Positions 20,390 to 27,407 of a stretch of 33,270 bases of DNA are shown here, piece by piece. Made by a program: the position numbers and the translations under genes. Position 1 is the stretch's first letter; each line of letters begins with the position of its first letter. The notes beneath the pieces were generated by a model, which was given only the letters and a program-made list of their open reading frames with translations, was not told the origin of the DNA and ran no database searches. The stretch is taken from NCBI GenBank assembly GCA_025352045.1, contig JANXUD010000091.1, positions 1 through 33,270 of the forward strand. Reading direction: 5' to 3'. The stretch comes from Gammaproteobacteria bacterium. GTDB taxonomy: Bacteria; Pseudomonadota; Gammaproteobacteria; Xanthomonadales; Xanthomonadaceae.

Positions 20390-20878
20390 CTATTTTTGCT
20401 CACTCAGAACCGACACAAAGGCTTCTAGAGCCGCTCGCTCCGAACTGTTTAGTTCCTCAAGCGGCTCCGATCTGGCGGCGAACCTAATAGCTTCATGCAC
20501 AAGTCGCGCATCCCTGGGTGTGCTAAGCCCGGACAACTGCATTAACTTCGACGTGGGGACCGCGAAGAACTTGGCCAATTGGAAGACAGTGCGTGGCTCA
20601 GGTTTGTGGCGACTGTCATCCTCAATTTCGACAAGCTCATTAATTTCGACGTCGGCGTCCTCTGCAAGCTTCTCCAGAGTGAGGCGACGATTGCGCCTCA
20701 TCAGACGAATGAAGCGCCCGAATGCAATGTTCGCGTCTTGTGCGAATTGAGGCACCTCGCCAGCTACGTCAACCACATTGGCTACAGGGGGTTCAATTCC
20801 GGCCTCGACGTCAGCGGCTGTTTCCATCTCAAGCCGCGCCATCCGGAGGCACCATTCCTTACTAAATTCGATCTTCAT
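20390..20878 (-). CDS. XRE-family helix-turn-helix regulator
   Basis: This 162-residue protein has a Cro/CI-type HTH in the middle (about residues 53-112). The motif is F-G-R-F-I-R-L-M-R-R-N-R-R-L-T-L-E-K-L-A-E-D-A-D-V split around the turn, then a recognition-helix region and L-A-K-F-F-A-V. The N-terminal 50 residues are acidic and the C-terminal helix is charged, perhaps a dimerisation or ImmA-cleavage region. AAGGGA lies eight bases before the ATG. The ATG overlaps the stop of the GNAT gene (ATGA), and the ImmA/IrrE gene follows 11 bases later. The pair is the standard repressor and peptidase combination of mobile elements. Confidence 0.85.
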   Translation of the reverse strand: MKIEFSKEWCLRMARLEMETAADVEAGIEPPVANVVDVAGEVPQFAQDANIAFGRFIRLMRRNRRLTLEKLAEDADVEINELVEIEDDSRHKPEPRTVFQLAKFFAVPTSKLMQLSGLSTPRDARLVHEAIRFAARSEPLEELNSSERAALEAFVSVLSEQK

Positions 20879-21510
20879 GGCTGATGTCCCTTTGCGATGA
20901 AGGCTTCGGCTTGTTCTGGCGTCATTTCGAAGTAGCGCAAGTTTTGATAATTCGCATCCGCTCCGGTATCGGCCATACCGCAAGCATTGCCATACCAGCC
21001 GTTGGACTGCGGCAGAGAGTGCAGGCCGACACGGCCTTTGAAGCCTTCGTTTCGACTCAACTCGATTGCGGCACGCATCAAGATGCTGCCCACACCTTGG
21101 TAGCGGGGCTGGTCAGTCACCAGGCCTCTGATGTTCCAGGGTGCGGTTTCTAAATAGTCGACATACACAAGATCCTTGCCCTTCTGTTGGGGCAGGCGTG
21201 CTATGCCGAGCGTGCTCACAATCATCATTCCTTGCGTCATGCCGCGACACATCACACTGAAGCTGGGGGTGGACAACAGTCCAGAGATTTCATTCGCTTT
21301 TCGCCGCCAGTTCCAATGCCGACTTTGCGGGAGAAGGCTGCGCTCAACCCCTGCGGCCTTGAGCCGCTCCACGGCCTTCTGTCGCTCCGATGTCCACTCG
21401 TCCTCCCAATGGACGAGTTGGGCTTCTGTGATCGCATCCCACAACTCGGCAGGGACAGCTTGCCCAGAAGCTGGCTCACACAAGAACGCCGGGGAGATGT
21501 CGATGCTCAC
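20875..21510 (-). CDS. GNAT acetyltransferase (probable toxin of an RHH-GNAT pair)
   Basis: This 211-residue protein has an acetyl-CoA-binding GNAT core in its C-terminal half. Strands V-Y-V-D-Y-L-E-T-A-P-W-N lead to motif A, P-R136-Y-Q-G-V-G141-S, a helix I-L-M-R-A-A, and the motif B strand V-G-L-H-S-L followed by W-Y173-G-N, whose tyrosine is a candidate proton donor. The N-terminal 70 residues are a charged helical region. In RHH-GNAT toxin-antitoxin modules such enzymes acetylate the amino group of charged tRNAs; related GNATs next to RHH proteins can have other targets. It overlaps its upstream RHH gene and downstream XRE gene by four bases each (ATGA), which indicates co-translation. 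Confidence 0.8.
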   Translation of the reverse strand: MSIDISPAFLCEPASGQAVPAELWDAITEAQLVHWEDEWTSERQKAVERLKAAGVERSLLPQSRHWNWRRKANEISGLLSTPSFSVMCRGMTQGMMIVSTLGIARLPQQKGKDLVYVDYLETAPWNIRGLVTDQPRYQGVGSILMRAAIELSRNEGFKGRVGLHSLPQSNGWYGNACGMADTGADANYQNLRYFEMTPEQAEAFIAKGHQP

Positions 21511-21722
21511 AGCATCATTACCTCAGCCTTTTCCTTTGTCTTCTCATCTTCAAAAAACAACTTGGCCCCGCGATCCACCCGCGTTTCCACCGCCTGATAC
21601 AGGCGTAGCGCCTGTCTGAGCACGGCAGTTTTGCTGAGGTCCTTTTTCTCGCACAGGCCCTCTAACACGCCCATCTCGGCGTCTGTCAGGTTGAGAGTCA
21701 TAGTTTTTTTAGTGGCCGCCAT
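21507..21722 (-). CDS. Ribbon-helix-helix protein, probable antitoxin
   Basis: This 71-residue protein begins with a basic segment and a beta-strand K-K-T-M-T-L-N-L-T. Two helices follow (D-A-E-M-G-V-L-E-G-L and L-S-K-T-A-V-L-R-Q-A-L-R-L-Y), the fold of MetJ/Arc/CopG regulators. The acidic/basic C-terminal tail would be the part that binds the toxin. A strong AGGAGG lies five bases before the ATG at 21722. The upstream promoter overlaps a cluster of AATAGCYA repeats that are good candidate operators for it, giving autoregulation. The gene overlaps the GNAT gene by ATGA and heads the four-gene operon RHH, GNAT, XRE, ImmA/IrrE. Confidence 0.75.
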   Translation of the reverse strand: MAATKKTMTLNLTDAEMGVLEGLCEKKDLSKTAVLRQALRLYQAVETRVDRGAKLFFEDEKTKEKAEVMML

Positions 21723-21760
21723 ACACACCTCCTGAGTCCGAATGGCTTGTGGGGTTACTT

Positions 21761-21822
21761 ACTCTACGGGCAATAAATAGCCACGTCAAGGCTATTGAAT
21801 AGCTAACAAATAGCTATACAAT
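21761..21822. promoter_or_regulatory. Divergent promoters sharing an AATAGCYA operator cluster
   Basis: Minus strand: -35 TTGACG (21784-21789), 17-base spacer, -10 TAGAGT (21761-21766), reading toward the RHH operon. Plus strand: -35 TTGAAT (21795-21800), 16-base spacer, -10 TACAAT (21817-21822), reading toward the ubiquitin-like operon. Three direct AATAGCYA copies start at 21776, 21798 and 21809, and an inverted copy GGCTATT lies at 21790-21796. The 22- and 11-base phasing puts the direct sites on one DNA face across both promoters. An RHH repressor bound here could silence both operons. Confidence 0.6.
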
Positions 21823-21881
21823 ACAGCCACAAGGTCAGACCGATGGGGCGCGACCAGCCGCAATTCAGGAGCTAAGCAGCC

Positions 21882-22151
21882 ATGAGCAACAGTCATTCTG
21901 ATCAAGCGCCGGGCCAGAACAAGGTCTATTCGATCATCGTGAACGGCCGGCCCCGCGAGGTGACGGACCACAAGCTGACGTACCTGCAGGTCGTTCAGCT
22001 GGCCTATCCGGGTGAGGTGCCCACCGAAAAGATTGTTTTCACCGTCACCTACTCGAACCCGCACGGGAAAGACGGTTCGTTGGTGGACGGCCAAGAGGTG
22101 GTAGTCAAGGACGGGATGATCTTCAATGTCCGAAAAACTGATCAGTCTTAA
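21882..22151 (+). CDS. Ubiquitin-like protein (Multi_ubiq family, single domain)
   Basis: This 89-residue protein matches the bacterial multiubiquitin domain (Multi_ubiq type). Visible features are a first strand Y-S-I-I-V-N-G-R, V-T-D-H-K-L-T-Y-L-Q-V-V-Q-L-A, a core strand F-T-V-T-Y-S-N, the block G-S-L-V-D-G-Q-E-V-V-V-K-D-G-M-I-F-N-V, and the tail R-K-T-D-Q-S. Some relatives carry several domains in tandem; this one has a single copy. It is the likely modifier of the conjugation pathway encoded downstream. The C-terminus has no Gly-Gly, unlike ubiquitin. AGGAG lies ten bases before the ATG, and its 3' end overlaps the E1 gene by 26 bases. Confidence 0.85.
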   Translation: MSNSHSDQAPGQNKVYSIIVNGRPREVTDHKLTYLQVVQLAYPGEVPTEKIVFTVTYSNPHGKDGSLVDGQEVVVKDGMIFNVRKTDQS

Positions 22152-23322
22152 TCCCGACCTCCAGCGTCTGCGCAACGAGGGCTACGAAGTTGAGGTGCGG
22201 GATGGGTATTTGATTATACATTTCGTTCCTTATGTCAATTCGAAAAGCCAAGTAGCGCTGGGCCTGGTCGTAACCAACCTGACACTGAATGGCGACGTCA
22301 CTCAGCGGCCCAGTGACCACCAAGTCTGGTTCGCCGGTGAGTTCCCGTGCAAACACGACGGGATGCCCATTGACGCCATCCGCCACACTTCAGCGAATCG
22401 AACCCTGTGCACGGGACTGGAAGTTAATCACCATTTTTCGAACAAGCCGCCGGAAGGGTATGCCGACTACTATGAAAAGGTGACCCGCTACGTGGAGATC
22501 ATCTCCAGCCAGGCCAAGGCAATCGACCCGACAGCAGATGCACGGACCTTCAAGCCAATCGAGTCGCCGGAAGGCGACTCCGAATTCCTATATACCGACT
22601 CTGCGTCCGCCCGAGCGAACATCGTGATGGTGTCGAAGAAGCTTGCGATGAACAAGATCGCGATCGTGGGCCTCGGTGGCACTGGGGCCTATACCCTGGA
22701 CCTAGTTGCTAAGGCACCCACACGCGAGATTCATTTGTTCGATGGCGACGTGTTTTTGCAGCACAACGCCTTTCGTGCCCCGGGAGCCGCATCGATCGCC
22801 GTCTTGAACGCGAAGCCGTCCAAGGTGACTTATTGGGCGGGTATCTACGGGCAAATGCGTCGAGGGGTTGTCCCACATAAGCTCTTCTTGGATGAGACGA
22901 ACATCGGCGAACTTTCCGACTTCGACTTCGTGTTTGTCTGTGTCGACAAATCCGCCGTGCGCAAGCTTGTAGCGGATTTTCTGGTCAGCAGCAAAATCCC
23001 CTTCATTGACGTTGGCATGGAGCTGGAAGTGCTTGAGGACCAACAGTGCTTGATCGGCGCCTGTCGAGCGACCCTGGTCACCCCCGAGATGTCTGAGCAT
23101 TTTGCTCGTCACGTCTGCACGGAAGGTGCTCCGGGGGACGGCATCTATCGGAGCAACATTCAGGTTGCCGATTTGAATGCGCTGAATGCGGCAATGGCGG
23201 TCATCAAATGGAAGAAGTTCTGCGGTTTCTACCAGGACTGCTATCAAGAGCATCAGTCCGTTTATGTGGTCAATACGCATCAACTGACACGCGACGAAAC
23301 TACCGGTTCGTCATCAGCATGA
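22126..23322 (+). CDS. E2-like/E1 (ThiF) fusion for ubiquitin-like conjugation
   Basis: This 398-residue protein has two parts. Residues 1 to about 150 form a domain of the DUF6791/prokaryotic E2-like kind, with a W-F-A-G-E-F-P-C75-K-H-D-G core, C95 and the helix Y-A-D-Y-Y-E-K-V-T-R-Y-V-E-I-I. Residues 175 to about 380 form an E1/ThiF adenylation domain: Rossmann loop G182-L-G-G-T-G187, a ribose/Mg-binding-like D206-G-D208 with H-N-A-F-R, and F-V-C-V-D274 preceding the helix where catalytic E1s bind the acyl-adenylate. Fusing E2-like and E1 modules fits the bacterial Ubl systems predicted by Burroughs, Iyer and Aravind and later called Bub pathways. It overlaps both neighbours, so stoichiometric translation is likely. 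Confidence 0.82.
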   Translation: MSEKLISLNPDLQRLRNEGYEVEVRDGYLIIHFVPYVNSKSQVALGLVVTNLTLNGDVTQRPSDHQVWFAGEFPCKHDGMPIDAIRHTSANRTLCTGLEVNHHFSNKPPEGYADYYEKVTRYVEIISSQAKAIDPTADARTFKPIESPEGDSEFLYTDSASARANIVMVSKKLAMNKIAIVGLGGTGAYTLDLVAKAPTREIHLFDGDVFLQHNAFRAPGAASIAVLNAKPSKVTYWAGIYGQMRRGVVPHKLFLDETNIGELSDFDFVFVCVDKSAVRKLVADFLVSSKIPFIDVGMELEVLEDQQCLIGACRATLVTPEMSEHFARHVCTEGAPGDGIYRSNIQVADLNALNAAMAVIKWKKFCGFYQDCYQEHQSVYVVNTHQLTRDETTGSSSA

Positions 23323-23780
23323 GAACAACACATCTCTCTCATCAGCTTGTGGATTTCATTCCGGAGCAAATTCAGGACGGCATCCTGTATGTGTCACTCC
23401 GCTTCGGGACAGCCGTCCACAAGTGTTTCTGCGGTTGCGGCGAAGAGGTCGTCACCCCGCTGGGGCCGGCGGACTGGTCAATATCGATCGAAGGCGGCTC
23501 AGTGACGCTACATCCGTCAATTGGCAATTGGAGCTATCCGTGCCGATCGCATTATCTAATTCGCCGGAGCAAAATCGTCTGGGCGGGCGAGCTTTCGGAT
23601 GATGAGATTGAGCATGGCCGTGAGGTCGGCCGCTTAGCAAGGCAGGCGCAAATCGAGAAAGTGAACCGAGCTAAAGCCCGGCAACCCGTTATGCCTTCCA
23701 ATCAGGATACGGGGCAGCCAACACGCCTCAGTTTGCTTGAGCGCATACGTTTGACAGTAAAGAAGTGGTTTGGCCGGTAA
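23319..23780 (+). CDS. DUF6527-like protein of the Ubl operon
   Basis: This 153-residue protein has a cluster H34-K-C36-F-C38-G-C40-G and a second conserved block P-S67-I-G-N-W71-S-Y-P-C75-R-S77-H78-Y. Both are characteristic of DUF6527 proteins that accompany bacterial ubiquitin-like operons. The Cys/His set could bind zinc, and a Ser/His pair could be catalytic, as in the peptidases reported for such operons; the sequence cannot decide. The C-terminal 45 residues are basic and poorly conserved in appearance. The ATG at 23319 overlaps the E1 stop (ATGA), which rules out the longer upstream frame as the true start. A role in processing or removing the Ubl is inferred from context. Confidence 0.7.
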   Translation: MRTTHLSHQLVDFIPEQIQDGILYVSLRFGTAVHKCFCGCGEEVVTPLGPADWSISIEGGSVTLHPSIGNWSYPCRSHYLIRRSKIVWAGELSDDEIEHGREVGRLARQAQIEKVNRAKARQPVMPSNQDTGQPTRLSLLERIRLTVKKWFGR

Positions 23781-23834
23781 TTACATTCGGTGCCAGGCGC
23801 CGCGAGAAACAGCGCAAATTAGAGCGAGCAGTCA

Positions 23835-24779
23835 ATGACGACACCAAAGAATCATCATTTTGTTCCCCAGCACTTTTTGCGTGCTTGGGCGATATCCGGC
23901 CGGAACGATCGGCTTTACAGATACAGATTTATCCCGATTAACGGCAAGTTCGAATGCAAGGAAGTGTCGATCAAGCATTCTGCCTCGGAAGAGGGTCTCT
24001 ACGATGTCGTGCTTCCAGACGGTTCCTTTGAGATTGAATCGTGCGTGGTGACGCCACAGCTCGATGAGATGGGGCATAAGATCCTTTCGCGTGTGCGTAA
24101 TATACCGCTCAGTCAGCTGACTGAGGCGGATAAACGGGAGTTGACGATATTCCTTGTCGGCTTGGAGGCCCGCCACCCAGAGACGGTGGAGAAAATGGAT
24201 GTTCGCGATTACATCGATACGCACCGCGAGCACCTAAAAACCACATCTAACCATTCCAATAAAGCAATTGACGAAGTGCACGACTACCTCAAGGCGTCTC
24301 CATCAACGGGTGTCATGAATCTTGGATGGTTCATCGGGAACGAGAGGTCTGGCCATCTAGGCCGCCCGTTCTCTCACGGGCTTATGGAAGCGCATGCCGT
24401 CGAGATCACATTTGAAGAGGACGTGCTTCTGACGAGTGATTTTGCCTGCTTTAGAACCGGCGACTTTACGGGCAAATTCCTGTTTGCGGCTGCCATTAGC
24501 CCTAGGAAGGCGACTATATATTCGCCAGATCAAAGTGTTTTCGTACTAAACGCTCTCGATGCTAAACAAAAAGCGGCCGTCATAAATCTATACATGCTCG
24601 GCCAGGCTCAGCAGGCGTTCGCTAACAATAAGCAATTCTCTGCATTTGTTGAGCAGCATCTTGGTTGGGCGCGTAGGTGCACGACACAGTTGGCCGTGCA
24701 AGAGTACGTAAAAGAGTTTCTTAGCGATATGTTCCGCGGCGACCCTAGGAACGGTCAGACGTCCGCGCCCGCGATTTGA
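23835..24779 (+). CDS. DUF4238 family protein
   Basis: This 314-residue protein begins with P-K-N-H-H-F-V-P-Q-H-F-L-R-A-W, the diagnostic N-terminal motif of DUF4238. The family is widespread in bacteria and its function is unproven. It is often seen near restriction or defence genes. The middle of the protein is helical and polar, and the last third has strands around F-L-F-A-A-A-I-S-P-R-K-A-T-I-Y-S-P-D, a pattern typical of the family. It follows the DUF6527-like gene by 54 bases on the same strand with only a weak ribosome site, so it may be the last gene of the Ubl operon or an independent cargo gene. No promoter of its own is obvious. Confidence 0.75.
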   Translation: MTTPKNHHFVPQHFLRAWAISGRNDRLYRYRFIPINGKFECKEVSIKHSASEEGLYDVVLPDGSFEIESCVVTPQLDEMGHKILSRVRNIPLSQLTEADKRELTIFLVGLEARHPETVEKMDVRDYIDTHREHLKTTSNHSNKAIDEVHDYLKASPSTGVMNLGWFIGNERSGHLGRPFSHGLMEAHAVEITFEEDVLLTSDFACFRTGDFTGKFLFAAAISPRKATIYSPDQSVFVLNALDAKQKAAVINLYMLGQAQQAFANNKQFSAFVEQHLGWARRCTTQLAVQEYVKEFLSDMFRGDPRNGQTSAPAI

Positions 24780-24818
24780 TTCAGTGCTTCACGAGTACGA
24801 CAACGTGCGGCTTGCCGA

Positions 24819-25028
24819 TCAGAATCCGCGCCTTCGTAGGGCCGAGGCCAGCTCGGGGTTCTGACCTAGCTTGTTCATGTTCTCGAGCGCTTTGCGCTTC
24901 CAGTCTGCATGGGTAAACCGTGTTTCGGGCTGGGGAAAATCCGGCAACATGCCGGTTGCAGGCGTCGGGGACACTAATGGTGGAGTGTCTTGGGAGACAT
25001 CTTTCGAGGGCATCGCAGTTGCCTTCAT
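24819..25028 (-). CDS. Small hypothetical protein
   Basis: This is a 69-residue frame. The N-terminal half is Pro/Thr/Ser-rich and probably disordered. The C-terminal half, W-K-R-K-A-L-E-N-M-N-K-L-G, then N-P-E-L-A-S-A-L-R-R-R-G-F, looks like two short amphipathic helices. It starts 36 bases after the 101-residue gene on the same strand, so the two are probably an operon. The ATG at 25028 has AGGA too close; an ATG five codons later has AAGG at good distance and may be the true start. The overlapping alternative frame at 24781-25062 has no ribosome site and was not preferred. Family not recognised. Confidence 0.45.
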   Translation of the reverse strand: MKATAMPSKDVSQDTPPLVSPTPATGMLPDFPQPETRFTHADWKRKALENMNKLGQNPELASALRRRGF

Positions 25029-25064
25029 ATCCTAGAATCGCGGGTGTTCCATGCCCAGCCAAGG

Positions 25065-25370
25065 TCAGCTGGCCAGTTCAGTGGCGAACCTAGCCGCGAC
25101 AGAGCGCGGATCGGCGCTGGCGTCTGAAGTTCGACGATACTTTGCAATGACAGCCTCGAGGGCCGCATCATCCGTAATATTCAAATCCTCCCGCTCATTC
25201 AGGATGGCGAGTCGCATGGCGTCGATCTTTTCGATCCGCTTCATATCGGGATTGAGCTTTGCGTCTTCGATTCCCAGCTCGGCCGAGCAATCCGCTACAT
25301 AGGTATTGAGCAAGTCGCGAGCGACTTCATACGCCAACAACTGTTCTTCGGTGTACGTGTTCTTGGTCAT
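25065..25370 (-). CDS. Hypothetical acidic helical protein
   Basis: This is a 101-residue acidic protein predicted to be nearly all helical. It has a Y-T-E-E-Q-L-L-A-Y-E-V-A-R-D-L-L-N start, a middle rich in Asp and Glu, and R-L-A-I-L-N-E-R-E-D-L-N before a last helix E-A-V-I-A-K-Y-R-R. GAAGGA lies eight bases before the ATG, which supports the gene. It is followed by a second small gene and is divergent from the transglutaminase-Rhs cluster. The pair has the size and layout of a toxin-antitoxin or small regulatory module, but no family feature confirms this. Confidence 0.6.
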   Translation of the reverse strand: MTKNTYTEEQLLAYEVARDLLNTYVADCSAELGIEDAKLNPDMKRIEKIDAMRLAILNEREDLNITDDAALEAVIAKYRRTSDASADPRSVAARFATELAS

Positions 25371-25476
25371 GTCACGATTCCTTCGGGATCACTGTCGACG
25401 TAGAACTCGGCCAATCTTACCAAACCCCGAAAATGTCAAGTCAGAATTGGGGGGGGGCGAGGCGCAGTTGAGTGGA

Positions 25477-25608
25477 ATGCCGGTTAGGCCAGCTAAAATT
25501 CTGTTGGCTTCCAAGGCACCCACGCCATTGGTGGCGTTCATGACGGTAGGCGGACTGGTGGCACTTTTGGGCGCCTCTGTGTGCAACAAACTGATGGACA
25601 AGCAATAA
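25477..25608 (+). CDS. Possible small membrane peptide
   Basis: This is a 43-residue frame with one hydrophobic segment (T-P-L-V-A-F-M-T-V-G-G-L-V-A-L-L-G-A), a basic N-terminus and a short charged tail. Its stop overlaps an ATG of the following transglutaminase-like frame (TAATG at 25606-25610). It lies 20 bases after a run of nine G residues. The start has only a weak GAGTGG before it. A translated leader or a small membrane protein is possible; coding is not proven. Confidence 0.35.
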   Translation: MPVRPAKILLASKAPTPLVAFMTVGGLVALLGASVCNKLMDKQ

Positions 25609-25646
25609 TGCTCGTCGGCCGGCTCGCCGGGACTGAGATAGTGCAA

Positions 25647-26669
25647 ATGCAACGATGGTCCGCCTGGCTAGGGAACGCGCTTCTTCTCGCAGGAGTGGTG
25701 ACAGGTGGAATCCCGACGCACGCGCAAGCGCAAGCGCCCACGGATCCGGCGCTCCAGAGGATTCAATCCCTCCTGGCAGTACCTGAGGCTAAGCTGGACT
25801 TGGCCAATGCCAAGCTGGCCATCGATCGCCTGATTGATCCCAACACCAACGTTTCCGCCACGGGCCTGCAACTCGATGCCTGGGCGGCGAAGATCAAGGC
25901 GCGTTTTCCCGCCGGCGCGAGCCCCCGGGCAAAGCTGGATGTCCTGTTGTCGTCGCTGTACCAACCCGGCGCCTGGAACGACTACCGACCCTTTCGCTAC
26001 GACCTTGATGATCCGCTTGGCGCGAACCTCCGCACCAAGCTGATCGCGACCTACCTCTCCACCCGCAAGGGGAACTGCGTCTCGATGCCGATTCTGTTCG
26101 TCATCCTCGGCCAAAAGCTGGGATTGCCGGTAACCCTGGCGACAGCCCCCGAGCATGTACTAGTGAAATTCTTGGCCGAGGATGGTGAGTGGCTCAACGT
26201 TGAAGCGACCGCCGGCGGCTTCAAATTCGACAGCAGCTACGAGCGGGAGACAGGCATATCGGCGAAGGCCATCGAGCACGCGATTTACCTAAGGCCGCTA
26301 AGTCAGCGCGAGTCCGTTGGGGTCATGCTGAGCACCCTCATGGAGTCCTACAGCGCCGCCGATAAGCAGGCCAGTCGCATCGCGGTGGCCGACTTGGCAC
26401 TGGGAGTCAACCCCAAGGACACCGTGGCGATACTCCACAAGGCCACCGGCTACTACTGGCTCCTGCACACCCGGTATCACCTGAAATACCCCACACCCGC
26501 AGATATTCCGCCGGACAAACGCAAAGATTTCGAGCGTCTGAGTCGCGAAAACCTCGTCTGGTTCAGCAAAGCCGAGGCTTTGGGGTGGACTCAACCGACA
26601 GAGGCGCAAAACGCCAGATATCTGGATACAATCCAACGTGAAAAGGCGGTTCACAGGGGAACCCAATGA
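25647..26669 (+). CDS. Secreted SirB1/transglutaminase-like protein
   Basis: This 340-residue protein has an N-terminal signal peptide (M-Q-R-W-S-A-W, a hydrophobic core, then T-H-A-Q-A). The core belongs to the SirB1 N-terminal/Transglut_core2 group: Y-L-S-T-R-K-G-N-C144-V-S-M-P-I-L, then a helix and G-L-P-V, then A-P-E-H170-V-L-V-K. Cys144 and His170 are the expected catalytic pair, and W-L-N-V-E follows where the third residue would lie. Relatives are peptidase- or transglutaminase-like proteins, mostly uncharacterised. An upstream start at 25608 would add 13 residues. The gene overlaps the Rhs-core gene by four bases (ATGA), suggesting that the two proteins work together, perhaps in cross-linking or maturation. 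Confidence 0.75.
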   Translation: MQRWSAWLGNALLLAGVVTGGIPTHAQAQAPTDPALQRIQSLLAVPEAKLDLANAKLAIDRLIDPNTNVSATGLQLDAWAAKIKARFPAGASPRAKLDVLLSSLYQPGAWNDYRPFRYDLDDPLGANLRTKLIATYLSTRKGNCVSMPILFVILGQKLGLPVTLATAPEHVLVKFLAEDGEWLNVEATAGGFKFDSSYERETGISAKAIEHAIYLRPLSQRESVGVMLSTLMESYSAADKQASRIAVADLALGVNPKDTVAILHKATGYYWLLHTRYHLKYPTPADIPPDKRKDFERLSRENLVWFSKAEALGWTQPTEAQNARYLDTIQREKAVHRGTQ

Positions 26670-27397
26670 TGTCAGCGTTCAAATCCACGGTGGGAGCATT
26701 TTTTGCTCTGTCTTTCATGGCAGCCAGCGGGCAATCGGCCGCCAAGTTCCTCTCCGCCGATCCTGTGAAGACCAATCCGAACACCGGAACGAATTTCAAT
26801 CGGTACAACTACGCCAATAACAATCCGTATCGTTTCACGGATCCCGATGGGCGGTATTGGTGCAATTCAGGCCCTACGCAGTGTGGGAAAATTGATGGCT
26901 ATGTTGCAGGGGCCCGAACAGCCTTGGCCAACCTGCCGAAAAACTCCGATGCCGCCAAAAAACTCTCAGGTGCGCTCGCGACACTTGGCACTGCTTGGCA
27001 CAAGAATGGGATAACACTTCAACCAGCCAATCTAGACAAAAACACTCTAGCTCAAGCTAATCCTGGTGGACTCATTGAGATTGACCTCAAGCAGATTGGT
27101 GCTGCTCGGCCTGACCTGGCTGCCGCAAACCCCGGAAAGACAAATGGTCAGTTGGAAGTTGCTGTTGGCGGAGGTGCAATTGCGCATGAGGCACGCCACG
27201 AATCTGATGCCGCCAGACCAGGTATCGGCTTCCCCACCACGAAGGCTGCAGTTTACAACTCTGAGATGAACGCCTATCCGGTTACCGCGGCGGTTGCTTC
27301 GGGTCTGGGGGTCAACTTGGGTCTCAACACGCCAGCTGATATCGCCGCTGCAGCGCAAAGTTCGGTCAACGCGTGGGAAAAGGCTCAGCAACCTTAG
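26666..27397 (+). CDS. Orphan Rhs-core protein with HExxH C-terminal domain
   Basis: This is a 243-residue protein. Residues 28-62 contain the Rhs repeat-associated core end: F-L-S-A-D-P-V, then N-R-Y-N-Y-A-N-N-N-P-Y-R-F-T-D-P-D-G-R. That segment normally ends a 1,000-residue Rhs shell just before the toxin. Here the shell is missing, and a hydrophobic, signal-like segment (about residues 3-24) precedes the core fragment. The remaining part, after D-P-D-G-R, has H174-E175-A-R-H178, a zinc metallopeptidase-type HExxH, and is followed by S-E-M-N-A-Y, which could supply a third ligand. It is probably a secreted toxin-like domain. The gene overlaps the transglutaminase-like gene and is followed 10 bases later by a lipoprotein. 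Confidence 0.7.
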   Translation: MMSAFKSTVGAFFALSFMAASGQSAAKFLSADPVKTNPNTGTNFNRYNYANNNPYRFTDPDGRYWCNSGPTQCGKIDGYVAGARTALANLPKNSDAAKKLSGALATLGTAWHKNGITLQPANLDKNTLAQANPGGLIEIDLKQIGAARPDLAAANPGKTNGQLEVAVGGGAIAHEARHESDAARPGIGFPTTKAAVYNSEMNAYPVTAAVASGLGVNLGLNTPADIAAAAQSSVNAWEKAQQP

Positions 27398-27407
27398 GTG
27401 CATGAAG

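Noticed and set aside
24781-25062. 93-codon minus-strand frame
   Set aside because: No ribosome site and an irregular composition; the overlapping 69-codon frame has better helices and operon context.
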